A stretch of 48,130 nucleotides of DNA, taken from contig JACQWK010000242.1 in the NCBI GenBank assembly GCA_016209525.1, forward strand, positions 1 to 48,130, written 5' to 3'. The notes beneath the pieces are model-generated. The model searched no databases, was not told the DNA's origin, and saw only the letters and a program-made list of their open reading frames with translations. Source of the DNA: Verrucomicrobiota bacterium. GTDB taxonomy: Bacteria > Verrucomicrobiota > Verrucomicrobiia > Limisphaerales > SIBE01. Below, piece after piece: positions 17,423 to 25,590 of the stretch (within the stretch, counting starts at the first letter, position 1; every line of letters begins with the position of its first letter). The position numbers and the translations under genes were made by a program.

Positions 17423-17470
17423 CGTAGCGCAGATTTGTAATCTGCGGTATCGCCGAATTGCATTCTGCGG
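17423..17470. repeat. Partial family B element
   Basis: One half-element reading CGTAGCGCAGATTTGTAATC followed by a CCGAATTGCATTCTGCGG hairpin, without the closing arm. It lies in the 280-base gap between the cytochrome c gene and the NrfD-like gene. Confidence 0.75.
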
Positions 17471-17509
17471 ATGAGAACGGCCACTGGAATCGCCGTCCCG
17501 GACATGGGG

Positions 17510-18769
17510 TCACGCGGCGCCTGTGCTCCCGGACGGTTTCATCGCCGGCAAGCCTCCGCCTTGGGGCGGCGCGCTGAGCGGGAGGAACAACTTGACGAAC
17601 ACCGCCAGGATCATGAAAGGCAACAACAGAAGCCCCAACGAGGCGAGCCATCCTTCATGCCCGGCAAATTCCAGCTTGTAGTCCATGAAACCGCGAAGAC
17701 TTTTGGAAAATAGTTGGCCGCCGATCACGACATTCCACCGCATCGCCAGGACTCCGACCAGAATCAGAACGCTGCTGGCCAGATAAACCCTCTGGCGGAC
17801 CGCCACGGCCATCTGCCGGCCGAAAAGTTGGATGGCGCCCAGGAGGAGCAACGGCAGCAGCGTGCCGCAAAATGCCTGGCCGACCAGCAACGTGTAGAAG
17901 AGCCGCCCGGCGGCCAAAGACTTCAGAATGTGAATCGATTCGTCCGCGGAATACAGGCGGTGCACCCAGTCGAGACTTTCGATGGCGGCATCGACCACGA
18001 GCGCGAAAAACAGAAATTTCTGCATCTGATCCAGACAGTCCATATCGATGGGTGTGCGCCGCGCCCAACTCAGAATCATGTAGAGGAACACGCACAGCGC
18101 CATCCCGGAGACAATCGCCGAGAAAATGAAAATGATCGGCATCAAGACGTTGCCCCACCACGGGTTCGCTTTGATCGAACCGAAGATGAATCCTACGTAA
18201 CCGTGGAGCAGAAACGCGGACGGGATGCCGATGATCGAGATAATTCTGCCCATGCGCGCATCCAACTGCACCGCCGGGTCGGACACGTCATGAACGCCCA
18301 GCGTGAAGCTGCGATAAATGATCCCGCGGAGGCCGGGCTCGGCCTTCGACCACTCGACAAAATCTTTCCGATAGTCGAACCACAGTTCGAGCAGCAGCAC
18401 CGCCATCAAGTACCAGGCGTAAACGAAACCGAACATGGCCATCGGCGAACTCAAGTGGGGCGTCATCATGATTTCGAAGCAGCGTTCGGGATGGCCCAAG
18501 TGAAAGAGCAAGGGCAGCGGCGCGCAGAGCAGAAACGCCAGAGACGTCAGAAGGGAAAGCCGATACACCGGCTCGAGCGGCTTCACGTTGAAGACCCGAA
18601 CCAGCGACGCCATGATAAACGCGCCGGCCACCAACCCCGTGACGTAGGGATAAACGACGATCAAGACGCTCCAAAGCGGGTGCGTGGTGGCTTCGTTCGG
18701 ATACGCGAAGCCCTCCACGCGCGGCAGTATCTCGACAATGCTGTTGGTCAGTTGTGGATTCATAATCAT
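17510..18769 (-). CDS. NrfD/PsrC-like polytopic membrane subunit, second copy
   Basis: A 419-residue integral membrane protein with about nine or ten hydrophobic segments (LWSVLIVVYPYVTGLVAGAFI, LLTSLAFLLCAPLPLLFHLGHPERC, IFIFSAIVSGMALCVFLYMIL, LLVGQAFCGTLLPLLLLG). The GHPERCFEIM-type loop is typical of the longer NrfD/ActC-type members. It partners the PsrB-like ferredoxin (stop/start overlap of 4 bases) and the tetrahaem cytochrome, forming a Qrc/Nrf-type quinone module separate from the Hmc-like one. The start is one of two ATGs in MIMNPQ. Confidence 0.92.
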   Translation of the reverse strand: MIMNPQLTNSIVEILPRVEGFAYPNEATTHPLWSVLIVVYPYVTGLVAGAFIMASLVRVFNVKPLEPVYRLSLLTSLAFLLCAPLPLLFHLGHPERCFEIMMTPHLSSPMAMFGFVYAWYLMAVLLLELWFDYRKDFVEWSKAEPGLRGIIYRSFTLGVHDVSDPAVQLDARMGRIISIIGIPSAFLLHGYVGFIFGSIKANPWWGNVLMPIIFIFSAIVSGMALCVFLYMILSWARRTPIDMDCLDQMQKFLFFALVVDAAIESLDWVHRLYSADESIHILKSLAAGRLFYTLLVGQAFCGTLLPLLLLGAIQLFGRQMAVAVRQRVYLASSVLILVGVLAMRWNVVIGGQLFSKSLRGFMDYKLEFAGHEGWLASLGLLLLPFMILAVFVKLFLPLSAPPQGGGLPAMKPSGSTGAA

Positions 18770-19581
18770 CGCACTTCCTTATCCAAGTCCGCATAGAGCA
18801 CGCGCGGACCCGTTCCCAAGTGAGCTTTGAGGCTCTGTGCCGCCTTGTTCTTTCCGAGAAATCGTTGAATGGGATCGTCGGGCGCCTGGTTTTTCAAGTC
18901 CCCAAAAACGCGCGCTTCGGTCGGACAAACTTCGACACAGGCCGGCTTCAGTCCGCGGGTAATCCGATGATAACAGAGCGAGCATTTCTCCGCCGTCTTG
19001 GTGATGGGATTCATGAAACGGCAGCCATACGGGCACGCTTGAATGCAGAACCCGCAGCCAATGCAATATTTCGGATCGACCAGCACGGCGCCGTCCGGCG
19101 TGTCGAACGTCGCGCCGACCGGACACACCTGCGAACAAGGCGAATGCTCGCAGAGATTGCAGAGCTTCGGAACGTAGAAGGATTTGAGGATTTGTTCCTT
19201 GGGAACGAGGCTGGACGGAAATCCATGCATGCCGCCGTTCGGGGAATCGACCACGACCTCCCCGCGCAATTCGCCGGAGCCCGGCTCCGGTTTGGTGATC
19301 ACATAGCGCTCGATCCATGTGCGAAAATAGTTGGGCCCCAGAGGCACGTTGTTCTCGGTCTTGCACGCTTCCACGCACAAACCGCAGCCAATGCACCGCT
19401 CCACATCCAGCGCCATGAGCCATTTGTGCTTGGTCGGGTCGTAACCTTTCGGCGTGTGCGAAGCGACCAGCATCTTCTGCACGGCCGCCTTGGCCTTGCG
19501 CGACGCGGCCAAGCTCAGAAGGCCCGCGACGGCGCCGCTGAGGGCTCGGAGGATGCGGCGGCGAGTCAGTGTGGTTTTCAT
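18766..19581 (-). CDS. PsrB/NrfC-like Tat-exported four-cluster ferredoxin
   Basis: A 271-residue periplasmic iron-sulfur subunit. A twin-arginine leader (TRRRILRALSGAVAGLLSLAA, ending ...RKAKA) precedes four cysteine groups: CIGCGLCVEAC, CNLCEHSPCSQVC, CIGCGFCIQAC and CSLCYHR...CVEVC. No membrane anchor follows, so it would dock on the NrfD-like subunit encoded next. The start MKTTLT is chosen because its ATG overlaps the stop of the tetrahaem cytochrome gene as ATGA. The open frame upstream to 20370 is not coding. Confidence 0.94.
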   Translation of the reverse strand: MKTTLTRRRILRALSGAVAGLLSLAASRKAKAAVQKMLVASHTPKGYDPTKHKWLMALDVERCIGCGLCVEACKTENNVPLGPNYFRTWIERYVITKPEPGSGELRGEVVVDSPNGGMHGFPSSLVPKEQILKSFYVPKLCNLCEHSPCSQVCPVGATFDTPDGAVLVDPKYCIGCGFCIQACPYGCRFMNPITKTAEKCSLCYHRITRGLKPACVEVCPTEARVFGDLKNQAPDDPIQRFLGKNKAAQSLKAHLGTGPRVLYADLDKEVR

Positions 19582-20033
19582 GGAACCTCGTTCGGTTGAT
19601 GGGGAATGTGGCATTCGGTGCAGCGCTGCCCGGTGTAATGTTCCTTGGACTTGACCTGCTTGAGCCATTTCGGCCGAGCGGGATCGGCCTCGTGGCAGCG
19701 GACACAATGGCTGTAGGTCAGTTTTGCCACCGCCACATCCGGATTCTCCGCGTGCGCCTGGCCAACGCCGTGGCAGGATTCGCAGGAGACGCTCTTGTGC
19801 TCGTATTTCGCCAGCCGCTGCACGACTTCCGAGTGGCACTCGTCGCACGCTTTCCGGCCTGCGTAGGTGGTGGGGCGGGCGGCAATCTCGTCCAGCGCCA
19901 CCGCGCGGTACCAGCCATACATCCCGAAGGACTGGGGTGTCAGAAAGTACCTGGCGATCGAATAGACCGTGACAATCACAATCGTCAGGACGAGCAACCG
20001 CAAGATTTGCGGAGGAATACGTGGCCTTTGCAT
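19578..20033 (-). CDS. Membrane-anchored tetrahaem cytochrome c
   Basis: A 151-residue protein with one N-terminal helix (ILRLLVLTIVIVTVYSIARYFL) that probably stays as an anchor, and four haem sites CDECH, CESCH, CVRCH, CTECH. It resembles the small multihaem subunits that accompany PsrB/NrfD-like pairs (QrcA/ActA-like role). The start MQRPRIPP is chosen because the helix follows it and the longer frame to 20252 runs through repeat-rich sequence. It overlaps the ferredoxin gene by 4 bases. Confidence 0.9.
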   Translation of the reverse strand: MQRPRIPPQILRLLVLTIVIVTVYSIARYFLTPQSFGMYGWYRAVALDEIAARPTTYAGRKACDECHSEVVQRLAKYEHKSVSCESCHGVGQAHAENPDVAVAKLTYSHCVRCHEADPARPKWLKQVKSKEHYTGQRCTECHIPHQPNEVP

Positions 20034-20572
20034 AGTCCGATTTTTTCGCCGCTGTTTCTCGTATGACGGCCGCGCGTGGCACGATGCCATCTTTCGCCGG
20101 CGGCCGGAGTGATGCGTTCCGATTTGCTGCCAAGACCCTAAAGGACCGGGCCAACGACGGCTTCTTCTGGATTGCCGAATGTTTGACTTTTTTTGCCGAA
20201 GGAACGGCATCGCGTGGCGCCACCCGGTCTGCGAGACAACAGCAATTCTCATTTTGGACGTAAGGCGGACACTCCTGTCCGCACTTGCCGAAGGATTCTG
20301 CGGACAGGAGTGTCCGCCTTACGGCTCCGAACCGCACCGCTTGCCAAAATGAGAATTGCTGGCGAGCCAAGGAGAATTCCTCCGGGCTTGCCCGGGGAGC
20401 TCTCGGTCCCCGAAGAGGAAACCTGCCACCAGAATCTCAGCCTAAATCCGGCATTCGACGAGGGAGATAAACCGCGGATGGACGCAGAGGAACGCGGATG
20501 GGAGAGGACAAATGACGGGTGACGGAATGCCAGCCACCCCTTGCCCAGGGAAAGCCGCTCCACTCCATAAAC
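20034..20572. other. Intergenic region without a gene, containing the second family C element
   Basis: No coding sequence is supported. Besides the nested palindrome at 20241-20360, I see only unassigned GC-rich sequence. Confidence 0.7.
20241..20360. repeat. Family C nested palindrome, second copy
   Basis: The outer arms AGCAATTCTCATTTTGG (20241-20257) and CCAAAATGAGAATTGCT (20344-20360) are perfect 17-bp complements. They enclose a perfect 25-bp inverted pair (20259-20283 and 20299-20323, arm beginning CGTAAGGCGGACACTCC). The outer arms match those at 4900/5004, but the inner palindrome is unrelated. Confidence 0.92.
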
Positions 20573-20606
20573 AAAAAAGAGGCAAGCTCAGGGCCTGCCT
20601 CTTTTT
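20573..20606 (-). terminator. Rho-independent terminator after cytochrome c paralogue 2
   Basis: A perfect 11-bp stem, AAAAAGAGGCA at 20574-20584 against TGCCTCTTTTT at 20596-20606, with an 11-base loop. On the minus strand the stem is followed by a run of T. It stands 17 bases beyond the stop of the cytochrome gene at 20623. Confidence 0.85.
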
Positions 20607-20622
20607 CGTGAAACGGTTGAGG

Positions 20623-20955
20623 TTACTTCTTGCCCAAAGTCCGGACGTAGGCAATCAGAGCCTTGATCTCGTCGTCGCTGAGCACGTCCGAGTAGGGTTT
20701 CATCTTGGTTTTATCGCCTTCTTTGAGCCCCTCTTTGACCCGCTTGAACATCAGGTCGTCTTTCATCTCGGCCTGGACTTTGGCATCGGTGTAATCCTTG
20801 ACTCCGGCCTTCTTTCCCATCTTGGTGTCGCCTTTGCCATCGGGGCCGTGGCATTTCGCGCATTGCTTGTCCCAGTTCTCCTTGACGTCCGCGGCTTGGG
20901 CGGACGCTGCGGCCGTCAGCCAACAGGCGACGGCAATGATCATCGAGGTTTTCAT
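20623..20955 (-). CDS. Small monohaem cytochrome c (class I), paralogue 2
   Basis: A 110-residue secreted cytochrome. Signal peptide MIIAVACWLTAAASAQAA is followed by haem site CAKCHGPDGKGDTKMGKKAG and a probable methionine ligand in KTKMKPYSDVLSDDEIKALI, ending VRTLGKK. Nearly the same layout as the cytochromes at 16888 and 21714. It has its own terminator and a roughly 750-base repeat-containing gap upstream, so it is probably a separate unit. Inferred role: soluble periplasmic carrier. Confidence 0.94.
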   Translation of the reverse strand: MKTSMIIAVACWLTAAASAQAADVKENWDKQCAKCHGPDGKGDTKMGKKAGVKDYTDAKVQAEMKDDLMFKRVKEGLKEGDKTKMKPYSDVLSDDEIKALIAYVRTLGKK

Positions 20956-21612
20956 TGGTGAGCTTTTTCCTTTTCGGTTGCGTCAATAATGTTCTTTCCG
21001 GTTTTGAGCTCCCGGTTGAAATCTCCGGGTGCCGAGAGTGCGGTTGAGAGTGCGTGAGCAATCCATTTCTCGGAGCGATCAGGCCGGAAGGAACCTTCGG
21101 CCTGAAATCGGCACTCATCATTCTCGAGAGGAAGGTGGATGCAAACCGATATTTGTTCTACCCGTTGGTTGGTCAACCTTGCGCATTATTTGGCGTCTGG
21201 ATTGGAGGAGACTCGCGAATCCTGATCCCGCCGGCCAGAACCGAACGCCCATGGAACCTGCCTGGCCCCACGTTCCCCTCACCCTGGCCCTCTCCCCAAG
21301 GAGAGGGAATCATTGTCCACCGCGGCAGGCCAATCTGGGACCGCTGAGTATTGCCGCGCATGGCGCACGTCGCTCACTCTCCCCTAGAGAGAGGGCCGGG
21401 GTGAGGGGGAACGCGGGGCCAGAATGGCGAGCGGTTCGTCTCGATTCCTTGGGCTCAGGAGATCGGAGCTTGTGTGCTCATTCGCTCTTGTTCTCTTTGG
21501 TGGGAAAAGCCGTCTTGTACAAGTGTGTCAGCACTCCTGGTTAAACACGATACAGGCATGCACGCCACCACTGCCAAAATCAAGCGGCGCCGAGCCGATG
21601 GAGCAGCACGCC
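20956..21612. repeat. Intergenic region with a family A repeat pair (21268-21418)
   Basis: No gene is supported. Facing family A copies lie at about 21268-21310 and 21378-21418 (CCCTCACCCTGGCCCTCTCC and GAGGGCCGGGGTGAGGGGGA). The rest, including the upstream region of cytochrome paralogue 2, shows no clear promoter to me. Confidence 0.75.
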
Positions 21613-21666
21613 AAAAAGAAACCCCGCACCCCGGAGGCTTCGGTCGTTCCCTCCAAGAGGTGCGGG
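21613..21666 (-). terminator. Probable terminator after cytochrome c paralogue 3
   Basis: Stem CCCGCACC (21623-21630) with GGTGCGGG (21659-21666), and an inner GGAGG/CCTCC pairing. On the minus strand a TTTCTTTTT tract (complement of 21612-21620) follows. It lies about 50 bases past the stop of the gene at 21714. Confidence 0.7.
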
Positions 21667-21713
21667 AATGAGTGCGGTCGGTAGGTCGTGTTCTCAGGAG
21701 ACCGCAGGAGGAC

Positions 21714-22046
21714 CTATTTCTTGAACTTCCTGACGTAGGCGATGAGCGCCTTAATTTCGTCATCGGACAGCTTGTCGCCGAAAGCTTTCATTCTTTCTTT
21801 GCCGTCCTCTTTCATCCCTTCTTTGATTTGTTTGAACGCCTTCGCATCGGTGAGGTCTGCCTGGTACTTCGTGTCGGTCATGTCCTTCGCTCCGGCCTTC
21901 TTGCCGGCTTTGGTTTCGCCTTTGCCGTCTTTGCCGTGGCAGGAGACGCAATGCGTCTTCCAGTTCTCGTTCACGTCCGCAGCTTGGGAGCACCAGGTGC
22001 CCAAGGCCAGAGTCGCAATGAGTGTCAGTCTAGTTTTCCATTTCAT
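21714..22046 (-). CDS. Small monohaem cytochrome c (class I), paralogue 3
   Basis: A 110-residue secreted cytochrome: signal peptide (LTLIATLALGTWCSQAA), haem site CVSCHGKDGKGETKAGKKAG, candidate ligand methionine in GKERMKAFGDKLSDDEIKALIAYVRKF. Third member of the paralogous set; it diverges most in the ligand loop (ERMKAFGD against TKMKPYSD). It stands just downstream of the MtrB-type gene, separated by a family A repeat, and upstream of a terminator. Confidence 0.94.
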   Translation of the reverse strand: MKWKTRLTLIATLALGTWCSQAADVNENWKTHCVSCHGKDGKGETKAGKKAGAKDMTDTKYQADLTDAKAFKQIKEGMKEDGKERMKAFGDKLSDDEIKALIAYVRKFKK

Positions 22047-22095
22047 GTTGGGTGTGATCTTTCTTTGTAATCCAATTCGCCTACAAAACGAGACG

Positions 22096-22152
22096 AATTC
22101 CCCTTTCCCCGTCCAATGGGGAGAGGGTTTCCGTAGGACGGGTGAGGGGCGA
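22096..22152. repeat. Family A repeat, diverged copy
   Basis: CCCCTTTCCCCGTCCAATGG followed by GGGGAGAGGGTTTCCGTAGGAC and GGTGAGGGGCG: a single hairpin copy between the outer-membrane barrel gene and cytochrome c paralogue 3. Confidence 0.7.
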
Positions 22153-22203
22153 TGGAACTAACGCATTCACATCGATGAGTCTCATCTCGGTTGTGAATCC
22201 GAA

Positions 22204-24348
22204 TTAGAACAGGTAGCGCAGGCTGGAATAGACCAGGTGCGCATCGTAGTCATTTCTGCCGCCGTAAGTGGCGTCCCGGTTCTTGAAGAAGCCGTATCGG
22301 AGCGTGCAGATCATGTTTTGGCGGAGGCGGTGGATGAGGGTGGCGGTGATCCCGTGTTCCTCGGCATCGGCCCCGTAGGACTGCGTGAACTGCGCGTTGT
22401 TTTCGTTGTTGTCGGCCCGGTAATAGAGATACTGAGCCTGCAGATCGGTCTTGTCCGTGAGGGCGTACCCGGCCAGCGCGCTGGCGTTCCAGTAATTGTT
22501 CTCGGCGTTCGCCACCAGGTTCGTTCCCGGAGTCGCGTAGGCGGCGGGCGTGTCGGTCTGATCCCAGACGTAATTGATGCTGCCTTGCACGTAAAGCCGA
22601 GCCAGGGGACTCCAGGTCAGGCTCTCGCTGAGAATGTGGCTGGTCACTTCGGCGCTCTCGATGCCTGCCAATCCCGGAGCGGCCCCATCGATGGTCGAGA
22701 GCTGGAAGTCGTAACGGCTGATCAGCGTCAGATTATTCAGCGGACGCCAGGTCACACGGAAGTTGACGTCATCCGTTTCAAAGTCCTGATCTGTGATAAA
22801 GGCCGGATACCGGTTGGAGCTTGGCGGCACGTTGTCCGTCGAATCCGCCGGGTGGTTGTATTCGATGTTGCGGATCTTGTGATAGTACTGGCCACCCATG
22901 CTCAAACGCTTGGCCGGATACCAATTCGCTCCGGCGACGTATTTCTGCGTGAACCGAGTGTCGTCGGTCACCCGGAACAAATCCACGACGCTGGCAGCCA
23001 CGTCGAGTTCACGTTCAGTCAAGTCGCCATCGCCCTGCAGCCATTCGCCGCGGGCGTAGAAGGTCCAATTCGTCAGACCCGAATAGCGCGCTTCCAAGCC
23101 TTCGGAGACCTCCAGCCAGCCCCGCTCCCGGAGATTCAACAATTCATCCTGTGTCGATGCGAACGCGGGACCGGCCCCGACATTGGTTTCCACGAACTCG
23201 GCGAATCCATCCTGATCTCGCTTCTCCACCCGGACTGACGGGACAAAGGCAACACCGTCCCAGGGCGTGAGCATGAGATTGAAATTCCCCACGTGCTGCT
23301 TCATCAGAGCGCCGCCGGCCAGCGCGAAGAAGCCTTCGTCGCGCTGTTGTTGTCCGCTGTATCTTTCGCGATAGTCCGCGTCATAAATGTCGCCGTAGAT
23401 GCGGCTCCCGGAAATGTCCGTATCCAGCGTCGTGAACGAATAACCCGTGGTGAAAAGCACCTTTTCATGGAGCCGCGTTTCCGTAAAAGCATGGCCATTG
23501 AACAGATCTGTGTCCACGCTTTCGCGCTGGGTCAGGTAGCGATCCGCGGCCTCGCCGGGGCGGCGCCGGATATTCAGCGAGTTATCGTTCTTGGAGAATT
23601 CGTAGCGTACGCCGACTCCGACGTCGGTGTTGCCCAGCCGATGCTTTACATCGCCTTCAAACAGATTCCGCTCCTCGTCGATGTCGCGAAACGAAGGAGC
23701 GATGCCGCGCACCGCCGGCACATTCGAGTCTCCCCAGATGAGCGAGTCCTTTCGGCCATCGCGGAATTGATGGCTGTAGCGGAAGGTGAGCTCCGGTTTC
23801 TCCGGCAGCGTGAGTCCTCCTTCGAACCAGGCTTCACCACGGTCCAACGCGAGTTCGTCGTCCGTCAGAGAAAACCAGCGGTTGCCGAGGGGCGAATACC
23901 CGCCGCTGCCGTCATACCAAGAACGAAACTCCCGGTAACCCGCGCGCAAATACCCGATGTCAGGGTTGGACAACTCCAGCTTCAAGGAATAATCGTCGTT
24001 GTCGAAAATGCCGCGCCCATCGATCTTGAAGAGGCCTTTTTTCCCGACATCCTGTTCGTAGTGAAAATCCTCGACTCCGCCGAACGCACCGCCCGGCAAG
24101 CCGTATCGGTGCTGGTATTGGGCCTTGTCGCCGTCGAGCAACACCCCGCCGACCGACACGTCGAACCAGTTCCGGTAATCCGTGGGCGTCTCGCTTGAGG
24201 TCTTCTCCAGCGGCGGCGCTTTCTCCGGGGCCGGCGCGGCCGCTTCGGCTGCTCTGGCGGGCCCTCCGATGAGGCTGGTGCCGCACAACAATCCGAGGGC
24301 CGTGGCGATTCGTTGTGTTTGGTTTGATCGCCGTTTTGATGATTTCAT
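22204..24348 (-). CDS. MtrB/PioB-type outer-membrane beta-barrel (decahaem-associated porin)
   Basis: A 714-residue predicted outer-membrane porin. After a signal peptide (ATALGLLCGTSLIGGPARAA) come many alternating polar/hydrophobic strands rich in Tyr, Trp, Arg and Asp with turns every 10-15 residues (e.g. WFDVSVGGVLLDGDKAQYQHRYG, LTFRYSHQFRDGRKD, TLIHRLRQNMICTLRYGF). The final residue is Phe (SSLRYLF), the signature of Gram-negative barrels. MtrB/PioB proteins wrap a periplasmic multihaem cytochrome and let electrons cross the outer membrane. The preceding gene encodes such a cytochrome, 34 bases away, and GGAGG stands 5 bases before the ATG. No CxxC near the N-terminus and no outer-surface MtrC-type gene were found in this window. 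Confidence 0.9.
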   Translation of the reverse strand: MKSSKRRSNQTQRIATALGLLCGTSLIGGPARAAEAAAPAPEKAPPLEKTSSETPTDYRNWFDVSVGGVLLDGDKAQYQHRYGLPGGAFGGVEDFHYEQDVGKKGLFKIDGRGIFDNDDYSLKLELSNPDIGYLRAGYREFRSWYDGSGGYSPLGNRWFSLTDDELALDRGEAWFEGGLTLPEKPELTFRYSHQFRDGRKDSLIWGDSNVPAVRGIAPSFRDIDEERNLFEGDVKHRLGNTDVGVGVRYEFSKNDNSLNIRRRPGEAADRYLTQRESVDTDLFNGHAFTETRLHEKVLFTTGYSFTTLDTDISGSRIYGDIYDADYRERYSGQQQRDEGFFALAGGALMKQHVGNFNLMLTPWDGVAFVPSVRVEKRDQDGFAEFVETNVGAGPAFASTQDELLNLRERGWLEVSEGLEARYSGLTNWTFYARGEWLQGDGDLTERELDVAASVVDLFRVTDDTRFTQKYVAGANWYPAKRLSMGGQYYHKIRNIEYNHPADSTDNVPPSSNRYPAFITDQDFETDDVNFRVTWRPLNNLTLISRYDFQLSTIDGAAPGLAGIESAEVTSHILSESLTWSPLARLYVQGSINYVWDQTDTPAAYATPGTNLVANAENNYWNASALAGYALTDKTDLQAQYLYYRADNNENNAQFTQSYGADAEEHGITATLIHRLRQNMICTLRYGFFKNRDATYGGRNDYDAHLVYSSLRYLF

Positions 24349-24382
24349 CGATCCTCCGTCTTGGTTAGTAAGTTATCGGCCG

Positions 24383-25201
24383 TTAAAATCTGAGCGACGA
24401 ACCAATCTGTGATCCGTGCACCGCTTCGTGGCAACCTGCGGAGAAGCAAGTGCCCCGCGGCAGCCGAGTCGTGTGGTCCGACCCGCCAATGACGATCCTT
24501 CCCGCCGTCGTCTGTTGCTGGAAATGGCACTTGAGGCAGACGACCGAACTGCGCTCCTTCAGCATGCGGGGATTGACCGACCCGTGGATCGCGTGGCAAG
24601 TCGTGCATCCCTCCCGGACCGCTTCGTGCTCGAAGACAAACGGACCCCGCTGGGCCGTGTGGCACCTTCCGCAGGTGTCAAACTCCGTGGCCATCGCCGT
24701 GCCTCCACCCAAGACGGCCTGGCCTTTGTGCGGATCATGGCAATCTCCGCAACTGATCTTCCCCTCCAGGACCGGATGATGATGGGGAAGGTTGAACTCG
24801 CCCCGCTTGTCCAGATGGCATTGGAAGCAGGTCTCGGGCGATTTCCTCGGATTGACGATGGTGTGGTGCGCGCCTCCGGACTCGCTGTGGACGCTGCCGG
24901 GGCCATGGCACGACTCGCACCCCACGTCCGCCGCGTTGGCGCCCGGGGCCTTTAATCTCGCGTGCGTGGCCGTGTGAAAGCCTTTCGTGACGTTTTCATG
25001 GCACTGCGAGCAAGTGTCCGAGCCCACGTAGGTCGCCCCTGGAATGCTCGGCGGCGCCACCACCGTGCGTGTGATGCTGACACACGAGACGAGCGCCGTG
25101 GCGGCGAGCAAGCTGCACAAGACGGCGATCCGTTTCGTGCGCGCGGCTTTCGACGGCGCTGATGATTTCTCCGATTGGACAGAGTTAGCTTCCGATTTCA
25201 T
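24383..25201 (-). CDS. MtrA/DmsE-type octahaem cytochrome c, probable lipoprotein
   Basis: A 272-residue multihaem cytochrome. The leader RIAVLCSLLAATALVSC has a lipobox-like LVSC, suggesting lipid attachment. Haem sites: CSQCH, CESCH, CFQCH, CGDCH, CGRCH, CTTCH, CLKCH, and a last CFSAGCH (CX4CH spacing). The repeating SVHSESGGAHHTIVNPRKSPETCFQCH pattern is typical of DmsE/MtrA/PioA proteins, usually decahaem, so this is a shorter relative. With the MtrB-type barrel it forms the minimal porin-cytochrome conduit for moving electrons between periplasm and cell surface. Confidence 0.92.
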   Translation of the reverse strand: MKSEANSVQSEKSSAPSKAARTKRIAVLCSLLAATALVSCVSITRTVVAPPSIPGATYVGSDTCSQCHENVTKGFHTATHARLKAPGANAADVGCESCHGPGSVHSESGGAHHTIVNPRKSPETCFQCHLDKRGEFNLPHHHPVLEGKISCGDCHDPHKGQAVLGGGTAMATEFDTCGRCHTAQRGPFVFEHEAVREGCTTCHAIHGSVNPRMLKERSSVVCLKCHFQQQTTAGRIVIGGSDHTTRLPRGTCFSAGCHEAVHGSQIGSSLRF

Positions 25202-25590
25202 AGAATTTGGTCCTGTTTAGAGTCCCAACCGACACAGTGCCGGCTTGTCCGCCAGGCGACACGAACTCAAGCGGCTCATTGTTTTGTCCGAGGCTGCCAT
25301 GAAAGAATTGGCCAATGTCGCCAACATGAGTCGTGATTTAGGTTTGATCTGGTCCTCTTTTGCTTTCGAGCTGAGCGTGCAAGTTTTTATGCCGGGCTGC
25401 TGCGCCGATGTCAAGATCAGCGGCGCTATTGTTGCCTCTTCCCTCGCATTTAATGTCCGGCCTATTTTGACTTTCCCGTGGCATTCCAAGGGGTATCTTT
25501 TGCGAGGGCAAGATAAGGGTTTAGCCTAACGACGCTCCACATTAATTGCCAATTCCTGAACATCTTTTTGCTCCGAGCCCGAGTCCCTCT
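25202..25590. other. Intergenic region, no gene recognised
   Basis: A 389-base gap upstream of the porin-cytochrome pair. It is less GC-rich than its surroundings, as expected of a promoter region. A short plus-strand open frame (25245-25529) has no recognisable features. No repeat family member is present. Confidence 0.6.

Noticed and set aside
25460..25500. Possible sigma-54 promoter (TGGAATGCCACG on the minus strand)
   Set aside because: It does not fit the TGGCAC-N5-TTGC spacing, so support is too weak.
25245..25529. Plus-strand open frame of 94 codons in the gap upstream of the MtrA-like gene
   Set aside because: No recognisable domain, no clear ribosome binding site, and opposite in direction to its neighbours.
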